Assembly (NCBI GenBank): GCA_958298945.1
Contig: OY282610.1
Span: 25,506,233 to 25,570,232 of the forward strand
Reading direction: 5' to 3'
Source of the DNA: Atherix ibis
Taxonomy: Eukaryota > Arthropoda > Insecta > Diptera > Athericidae
DNA length: 64,000 bases
Each line of letters opens with the position of its first letter. Position 1 is the stretch's first letter. This document shows positions 56,215-64,000 of this stretch, piece by piece. A model generated the notes under the pieces. The model made no database searches. It was not told the DNA's origin and was given only the letters and a program-made list of their open reading frames with translations. A program made the translations under genes and the position numbers.

Positions 56215-59200
56215 CACTGATATTAATTAGTTTATAGCTAGTGCTCGAACCGTTTCTGATTATTTTCAAAAACCTCAAACTGATTGGCGAAAAATGCACA
56301 ATTGAGAAATATTCAAATTTTACATTCAAGAATAGAAAAAAATCGGATCATTTTAAATTGAGAATAAAAGCAAAAATATAAAACAAATAAAACAAAATAA
56401 ACTGAATAAATTTTTGTTATAAATAAAATAGAATAAAAATAATAAGTCATATATGAGGCCGCTTATAACTAAATAATAAGTATTAAGAGTATTTGTATGC
56501 TATCATCATCCAACAACTTACATGTGACGCAGCATCTTTACACTTTCACTTTTCACGTTAAACTTTTCTTTTTAAAATTGATTTTGAAATGTTGTAAATT
56601 TTTTCTCTCAACTGTTTTCTTTTTAACAACTTCTCTGTTGTTATTTCTCCTTATTGGTGGTAAGTTTTCTTCGATAATATATTTATTATTTGAATTTCTT
56701 TTTCTTCTCTCCTTCGAATTTTATTTTGCGTAAATTTAGCGTTTATTTCTTTTTATTGTCTTATAAACTCTGGTTGGTTTTTTTTTTTTTTAAATTTCCA
56801 TCAATTTAATCACGCACAAAACAAAAATTTGTTTTTTTTTGTTGTTTTTAATTTTACAAAATAAAATGCATAAAAACAAAGTCACGATAAAAAAAAATTG
56901 TTTTTTTTTCTTTAAGCCGTAACTTGATCAAAAGTTTGTCGTCTACTTTAAGAATATAAAAATAACATAAAATTTATTAAAATAATAATTTAATGAAAAA
57001 AAATTTAATTTTTTTAAAAAAACAAAAATAAAAAAAATTTAATTTTTTTTGTTTTTATAGAAAAATATGTAAAAATTTCATATTTTTTTAAACATATTTT
57101 TATAAAAAAAAAAATTCAAAAACTAGAAAAGAAAAACCAAAAAAAAAACCAAAAAATTATACTAAAAAAAATTGAAAAATTTGCTAATTTAAACTTTTCC
57201 ATCGAGAACACGATTGTTTTTAAAATAAATTTTCTTTTCTTCCTTTTTCTGTTAATTTCTTCGTTAATTAATATTATTATTTTTGTAAAGTTTTTATTTG
57301 ATTATTTATTAAAAGTATTTTTTAGTTGTTTTTTTTCTTATTATAATTTATTTATATTTTATGCTATTTAAAAACCATTAAATGGTTCTGCTCTCATTTT
57401 TGTTTTATTAATTGTTTTTTTTTTAATAATATTTTTTAGGATTACAATTTATAATTTTATATATAAAAGAGATTTGATTATTTTTTTTTCATTTCTTTCA
57501 ATTCGAAATACAATAAATTTTTTAACTTCGAATAATTATAATTTGAAAAATCTACAATTTTAATAATAAGCTTTATATTTATGCATTTTTTTTCTCTTAT
57601 TCTTTGAGATTTATTGCCTAAATTAAAATTTAAGGATATTATTTGTATTAAATTACTTAGCAAAAAAAATTTTGTGAAATATTTTTTAAAAATTATTTAA
57701 AAAAAATAGAATTTAAAAAAGAAAAATTAAATGGTTTGTTTTTCAGCTTTTTTTCTCTAAAATTTATTTGTTTTCTTTTTTTTTACCATTTAACTAAATA
57801 TCAATAATTTTCGCTCAAAATTTTATAGTTTTAATTAATGTGGAAAAAAGAATTGTAGAAAAACTAAAATTTTTAGAATATTATGGGTATTTTTACATAA
57901 TTTTTTTCTTTATTTTAAAAAGAAAGGTTTCTGAAGTTAAAAAAAATAAATATATATTTTCTCGTCAATTCTATGTAATATTAAAATATAATCCATTTTA
58001 TAACAAAATAAAAATTAAAGTTTATGAGTGTGTAATTTTTAAAAAAAATTTTATTCTACATTTTTTTAAACAAATATAATTTTTTTTTTTTAAATTCATT
58101 AAATTAATTAAATGTTAATAATAAGAAAATGATGGTATTTGGGATATATTTACTAGAGAATAATTTCGATATTATTTTTTGAAGAAAAAAAAACCCTTTT
58201 TGATATAAAAAAAATTGAGTTAATTTAATTTACCTTTAAAAATATGGATTTTTCTTGAAGATTATTTTTATTACAAAAAAAAGGTTACTTTATATTTCAG
58301 AATATCATCTTTGATAATTTTAAAAGGAATCTCAAATAATATTTATAGTAAATAAATAACCATTTTTGATATATTTTTTAATTAAATTTTTTAATCAAAT
58401 TTATAATTGGAGGTGGTTGACCTCTAAAATAATATATGTCAAAATTGGGATTTTAGGAAATTCAACAAAAAAATTACATTTTTAAAGCATATCAAAACGA
58501 ATATAATTTGAAAGTTTAAGGAAATATTTATTTCGAAAAAAATCCCAAATAATATTAATAAATATTAGAAAATTATTGTATATAAGAAATTCAAGAAAAA
58601 ATTATTCTTTTAAAGGACTTCAAAATGAATGTAAATTTGATGTACAAAAAAGAACAGTTTTTTAATAATATTAAAAATGGGAAGGAGCCATTTTTTAAAT
58701 CTAAAAAAGAATCAAATTTATGATTGATAATTTCCTTACTAAGGATAAGGAAATTCATAAAAAAAATTACATTTTTAAGGAATTCCAAAAAGAAAATAAA
58801 AAATTTAAGATAGTTGAAGTTAAAAAAAATATTAACGCACCAAAACCAACTAGAAAAGTAAAAAAAATCCTCCAGTTTTTATATTTTTTTTTATCTTCGA
58901 TGGATGCAAAATACTTTTGAGAAATAATTAAAAAGAAAATAGAAATAATACATTCCTATTCCTTCGAAGGAAAAAAAAACCCCCATCGCTGGATTTGAAT
59001 TATTGGCTTTTTTTGGTTAAAAAAGAAGAGTTCTTTTGGACTTTGAAAATTTTTCCAAAAATTTGATTCTATTTTTAAATTATAATGAATTTTATTTATT
59101 TTCTTGAAATTTTTAATTATCTAAAAAAAAAATGTAATATTTAACAGAGTCAATTATTTTTTGTTTTGTTGAAAAATATGACATCCAGAAAAGGTTACTT

Positions 59201-62200
59201 TTGAATTGGATTTTACTCTAAAAAATCATTTAAAATATTGAATAAAATCATTTTAAATATTGTATAAAATATTATATATATTTAAATTTTTTTTTTTTTG
59301 GGTACAAAAAAACCTTACGTAAATTATTGAAAAATTCATTTTGCTTTATTTGAAATCTAAAAAATGCATTTTAAATTATTGGGAAAGCCTTAAAATCCAC
59401 TAAAAAGAAGAAATTTATTTATTTTTTTAATTTATGTTAATAAATATTTAATAAAAAAATATTTATAGCAATTTGTTTTTTTTTTTTAAAATTATGTAAA
59501 AGCAACAATAATAAAAAATATTGTAAATAAAATTTTCAAAAAAAAAAAAAAAAATTCTATGACAATTTTGGTAAAAGAAGAGCAAAAAAAATATTTTCTC
59601 TTTCTTTATATGCAAATCATTTTATTTAATTATATTATTGTTTATATATATAGATATGTAAGCTAAATAAATTATAAAAAATTTTTTTAATTTTAATTTA
59701 CTAAAAAATAATTTTTTTATTGATAAACTGCGAAGATACCGAAAAAATAACCAATTTCGGATAAAATCTAGTCTTACCATTTGAAAAAAGCTGATAAAAA
59801 AAAATGTATCTTATTTTCTTATAATAAATCAGATCTCTTTTATTATAGTATAAATTGTAGTTTTTTTTATTTATTTATTTATTTTTTATTTTATCACAAT
59901 TTATTGTCCCACGAAATAATTGTGAAGAGAAAATCTTCTTTATTATCCAAAAGTTAAAAAAATAAATAAAGTTTTAATTTTTGCTAAAATTAAAAGTTTA
60001 GCGTTTTTTTCTTTTTTGTTATTTTTAATTTTTAACTAACATATATTTTTTAATGATTATTTGAATTTAGTTTATTTTGGTTCGAAAATTTTCATTTATT
60101 TTTGTTAAATTTGTGGTTCGTATCCAAAACGGTCGTATTCGAATTTGGTCTCCCTTCATTATTCTTTTCTGTTCGTTTTCGATTTAATTGAATATTTTTA
60201 TATTTTCAAAACTACAATATTATTCAGTCACATTCTAATAGTCACAAAATCACTTTAGTTTAAAAAAAAAAAATTTCAATAACAACAAAAAAAAACAAAA
60301 ACAACTAAAAAAATAATTTAAAAAAAATTTTCTTTTATCAATTTCACATTACAGTATTTTTTTTTCCAAAAATTGTTAACAATATTTATTAATTTATTAT
60401 TGGTTTTCTTTTTAAATAAATAAATTCCAATACACACTAACTAATCAGTTTTGATGGTTTATTTTTAATTTTTTTAAAATTTTTATTAGTTGGCAACAGT
60501 TTTTATTAGCTGCCAGCCAAACTTCAAATACTTTCTTTCACTTGTGACTGTCGTTATTATAAGACTTTTCCGTAAATACACCTGACACTCAGATTACCAA
60601 TACTTGAAGAGAGGAGGAGTTGTGGTTAACAATTTTAAAACTTTTCTGATTGGGGATGTTCTTTTTTCTTCTATAGTTTCCCCCCCCCCCACCGTTGTAT
60701 TTGTCTTTTTCCATTTATAATAAAAAAATAAGTTCAAGATTTTCTTCTTTTTTTTCAAATTCAATTAATTTTAAATAAACTTAAAATTGGTTTAAAAATT
60801 TTTAAAAAATTTTTCTTTTATTGAAAAATCCATGTTTTTAAATATGATTTTTTTTAAATAATTCGTGAAAAGAAAAATTGGAATTTTTACAACTGAATCT
60901 GAGATTATTTGATAAAAAAGTCTTTTTTTTTTAAAAAAGGCAACCAACTTTTTATTATTATTTTTGTTTTTATCAGTTTTTTTTTTCGGTGTGTGTTTTT
61001 TTAATAAAATTAATTATTTCTAGCAAAATATTTTACACTCAGCTATTATCAATTCAAAAAAAAACTTCTTAGAAACCCTTTCGTGAATAGCCACACCGAA
61101 TAACTTAAATTAATGTCACAAAAATCACAAAAAAAATGTTTAGTTTTTAAAAAAATATTTTGTTTTTTTAATTTTTTATTGGTTTTGTTTTTTTTTTTCT
61201 GTTTCGATTATAGTCAGTTATAAATTTGTAAGGAGAAAAAATTTTTGCAAATATTTTTCTGTTTTTTTTTTCGATATTATTTTAATCCCATTTCGTATTT
61301 ATTGAAAATATCGTTTTTTCCATATTTACGTGTATTTTCACAAGTTTTTATAGTTTTTTTTTGTACGTTTTTAATTTAATTTTTTTTTATAAGAGCAGAT
61401 TTTTTTTTTTTTTGGTTAGCAAAAATAAGGAATTTTTCTTATTTTTCTATAAAAACACATCACTTATTAGATTTTTGTTAAGTTCTCCTCCTATTATAAT
61501 TATTATATTAATTTTTCTGGCGTTTAATTTTTGGTAATTATAATCGAATTTTTTGCCCTTTATCTCAACAATTTATAATTAATAAGATTTAAATAAAAAA
61601 ATAAATTTTATTAAATTTTTAATGATTCTTTTTGTTTGTTTTTTTTAGTAAAGAAATTGCTTGAACTCTTGAGTTCTATTTACCAGAGAAAATATACAAA
61701 AATCAAGCAAAGAAAAATAATAAATTAAAGAGTAAATTTTGAAGAAAAAAAACATTTCAGGTTTTTACATTAAAAATAGTACATAAAAAATTTATTAAAA
61801 ATCGTTCTTGATATTTTCAAATTTTCCATAAATCTTTCATTTTTATTTATTTGATTTTTATATTTATTATTATTATTATTATTATTATTAGTTTTATTCT
61901 TTATAGAAAATTTTTATTAAGTAGAAAAAAAACCGTATTTTTTCTTTTTTTCTGGCTGTTTTTTGTTTTTTTTTCTTCTTTTTTAAATAAAAACAAAACA
62001 ATATATTTGGTTTGTTTTTTTTTTTTGGTTTTTTTTTTGGTTTTTTTTTAGTATTATTTTTAACAACAAACTTTTTTTAAGCTTCGCCGAACGTAAAAAT
62101 GATATTATACTCCTTTCACTTTAAACGTTGGAATGATAGATAAAAACAAAGTGGGGCTTTATGTATGCAATGCCCCCCCTAATTCGAAATATTTATTACA

Positions 62201-62860
62201 CTTTGAACCGAATACTAGCATGCATTGCACACTCTACTCTCGTACCTTATCTGTGGTACGGTTAATGTCGATTTCGTTCACGAATTTTATTTGAACCAAA
62301 ATAAAAGAATCTCAAAGAAAAAAACCAACAGAAAACATATTGAAAAGAAAAAAAAATGTTTAAATTGAATTCGAAAAAAAATAATTTTTTTTTGCTATAA
62401 AAATTATGGCTGAGACAGAAAATTCAAGAAAACAGAAAATATGGACGAGTAAATGGGATAAAAAGCTTAGAGAGTGGAGGGAGGATGGGGGAAGAAATAT
62501 TAATAATAAAATAAATACGAAACTGCATACAATATAATCCAAATGAAATAAAATCAAATCAATTCGAAAAAATTCTCTTTACGAAAATGACAGAAATTAA
62601 ATGGAAACGGAAATTTTCAGGTGAAGTTAAATCAAACGAAAAAAAAAGAAGAAGAAGAGAAGAAGAAAAAATACCTTAAAACTGACAGTCCGAGTAAAGA
62701 GAGAGAGAGAAGAAAAAAAAGAGCAAACAATTTTGTTCATAAACTTTAAAGAAAAAAACGAAAAAGAAAATCGAATGACAAAAAGGAAAGAAACAACAAC
62801 AACAGAGAAAAAGAAACAAAAAGAAATGCAAAACAAAACGAAAGTAAAAAGTCCAAGAGA
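56215..62860. other. Long, extremely AT-rich gene-free stretch
   Basis: Dominated by poly(A)/poly(T) tracts. Short frames (for example 57840-58079, 58720-58920, 61851-62051, 62627-62863) are Lys/Ile/Phe/Asn-rich by composition and unsupported. Three diverged copies of a GGAAATTCA-(A)n-TTACATTTTTAA phrase lie at about 58457, 58587 and 58749. A C-run is at 60679-60690 and (TTA)n at 61864-61890. 62080-62290 is less AT-biased. Confidence 0.45.
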
Positions 62861-62865
62861 CAAGA

Positions 62866-63690
62866 GATCGTCGTGGGCCAGGCTCCAGATACGGAAAGGG
62901 GAGAAGACCGTTTAAGATCCCGCGAACCACTTAAGATCAGGAGAGTCCAAACAAGAGAATCGCCGTGCTCCGCTGTTGAGCCGCACCGTGCCGTTCGCCT
63001 ATCCATTCGGTTTGCGGTGCGTGTCGGTATTGCAGGGATATTCCTCACGTTTACCCAGGAATGCCAACGTGCCACTCACTCTTTACCAACCAAACCTTAG
63101 TATAGGGTTTTTCAATAGCAACTTGACACTTTTGAGTATTTTCAATATGGAAATACTCAAAAGTTACAAGTTGGTATTGAAAAACACTATATTATTTATT
63201 GGCCCGTTGCGGTAACGTTAACATCGGGCAATCGGACAGAAAATACCGCGTACGCTAATCGCATGTGGCAATTCTAACGACATGCCAACAGCGTCGTAGC
63301 GCACGGGCTGACGACATTGGGCGTCTTGTTGTCACTGGTGAAGGAAGAAAGGCTCTCGTAGTACGGATCAGCAGCGTAGGTGAGGCTATTATGCACAGCA
63401 CATTAAAAGTGAATTTATACAAAAGCCATGCGCGTACACACACACGTCACCGCCACAAGAACTATTCGCCGGTTAAGTACTGTTCCGTGCGTGCGACATC
63501 ACCACGGACGGGTGCGCAGTTTTCATATCTGCACGCATCGTCTCGGTGGCAAGCTGGAGCGGAACGTACGTGCTGTTTAGAATTTGATCTAACGCAGCGC
63601 TGCGCTGAAGGTGAATTGTTACCTCTTTGCATGGTGAGGGGATTGCCAAACTCGATATTGTTCCTTAGAATTGGAAATTATGCGAAGTGA
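62866..63690. other. GC-richer island
   Basis: Balanced base composition with many CG dinucleotides, sharply unlike the 6.5 kb before it. The longest frame (63265-63690 plus, 141 codons) is Arg/Cys/His-rich without a recognisable domain, and minus frames are similar. It could be a promoter/5' UTR region of a gene beyond the window or upstream DNA of a minus-strand gene inside it, but no splice site or start is convincing. Confidence 0.4.
63101..63191. mobile_element. 91-bp snap-back MITE-like element
   Basis: Arms 63101-63143 and 63149-63191 are inverted copies of each other with a few mismatches. The ends are TATAGGGTTTTTCAATA and (reverse complement) TATAGTGTTTTTCAATA, and the outer TA could be a target duplication. 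It is inserted in the GC-richer island. Confidence 0.75.
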
Positions 63691-64000
63691 AACCGCAAAG
63701 AACGAGCGAAAAATTTGAAAGAAATTTTTAACTGATTGGGTTACTGACAAATTTTTTACAGAACAATGTTTACTGAACAATTTTCACTGACAAATTTTTA
63801 CTGACAAATTTTTACTGATAAATATTAACACCTAACCGCAAAAAACGAGCAAAAAATTTGACAGACATTTTTAACTGATTGGGTTACTGACAAATTTTTT
63901 ACAGAACAATTTTTACAGAATAATTTTTACAGGACAATTTTAACTGACAAATTTTTACTAACAAATTTTTACTGACAAATGTTTTACAGAACAATGTTTA
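63690..64000. repeat. Tandem repeat (about 143-bp unit built from 15-17-bp subunits), runs off the window
   Basis: ACCGCAAAGAACGAGCGAAA at 63692 returns as ACCGCAAAAAACGAGCAAAA at 63835. Each is followed by TTTTTAACTGATTGGGTTAC and a series of ACTGACAAATTTTT / ACAGAACAATTTTT subunits. The array is cut by the end of the window. Confidence 0.9.

Noticed and set aside
63265..63690. 141-codon plus-strand frame as a gene
   Set aside because: GC-richer DNA yields longer chance frames. The product is Arg/Cys/His-rich without a domain and runs into a tandem repeat at its end.

Overview
The window is eukaryotic nuclear DNA, very AT-rich, with long A/T runs, microsatellites and GT-AG introns. The transposon fossils are of insect type: Mos1-like mariners, other Tc1/mariner transposases and Jockey-clade LINE pieces. 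An insect, most likely a fly (Diptera), fits best, but I cannot name the species. There are no prokaryotic genes, CRISPR arrays or rRNA. Most open reading frames are either by-products of simple repeats or read through dead transposons.

One gene is well supported. It lies on the minus strand, with four exons from 28449 down to 25325. It encodes a low-complexity, Thr/Asn/acidic-rich protein of about 945 residues with repeated Arg-rich 'NRF/RFxxR' motifs and one acidic Tyr-rich block. The first recognised exon starts inside what looks like a signal peptide, so the start codon lies in an unseen upstream exon. A second, weaker candidate is an orphan 92-nt minus-strand exon at 42978-43069. I could not chain it to the first gene because the splice phases do not match.

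The rest is repeat-dominated. 0-5 kb: a hierarchical tandem repeat, then a Jockey-like RT fossil. 5-17.5 kb: several degenerate Tc1/mariner transposases in both orientations, including one with two internal hairpins (8.1-9.5 kb), a 12-bp minisatellite, a mariner 3' segment repeated in tandem (13.0-13.8 kb), and a nearly full-length Mos1-like mariner with both terminal inverted repeats (14.05-15.22 kb). 17.9-23.5 kb: two copies of an unusual element made of 64-bp units, each with a near-perfect palindrome, followed by a shared tail of about 450 bp. 28.9-29.9 kb: a second Mos1-like mariner, 5'-truncated, just upstream of the gene. 32.1-33.0 and 41.8-42.2 kb: two copies of another mariner that share an internal deletion. 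33.06-34.94 kb: an AAGAAAT heptamer satellite with 189/196-bp higher-order periodicity. 46.9-47.8 and 55.5-56.2 kb: tandem repeats with 178-bp and 174-bp units. 62.9-63.7 kb: a GC-richer island with a 91-bp snap-back element, followed by another tandem repeat that runs off the window.

A single degenerate family, recognised by WPPRSCDLTPLDFF-like and DEAHF-like motifs and a shared 3' end (AATGGCAA ... TTGGATAA), accounts for at least fifteen fragments scattered across the window. The large gene-free stretches could be intron or intergenic DNA. Nothing in the sequence alone decides which.
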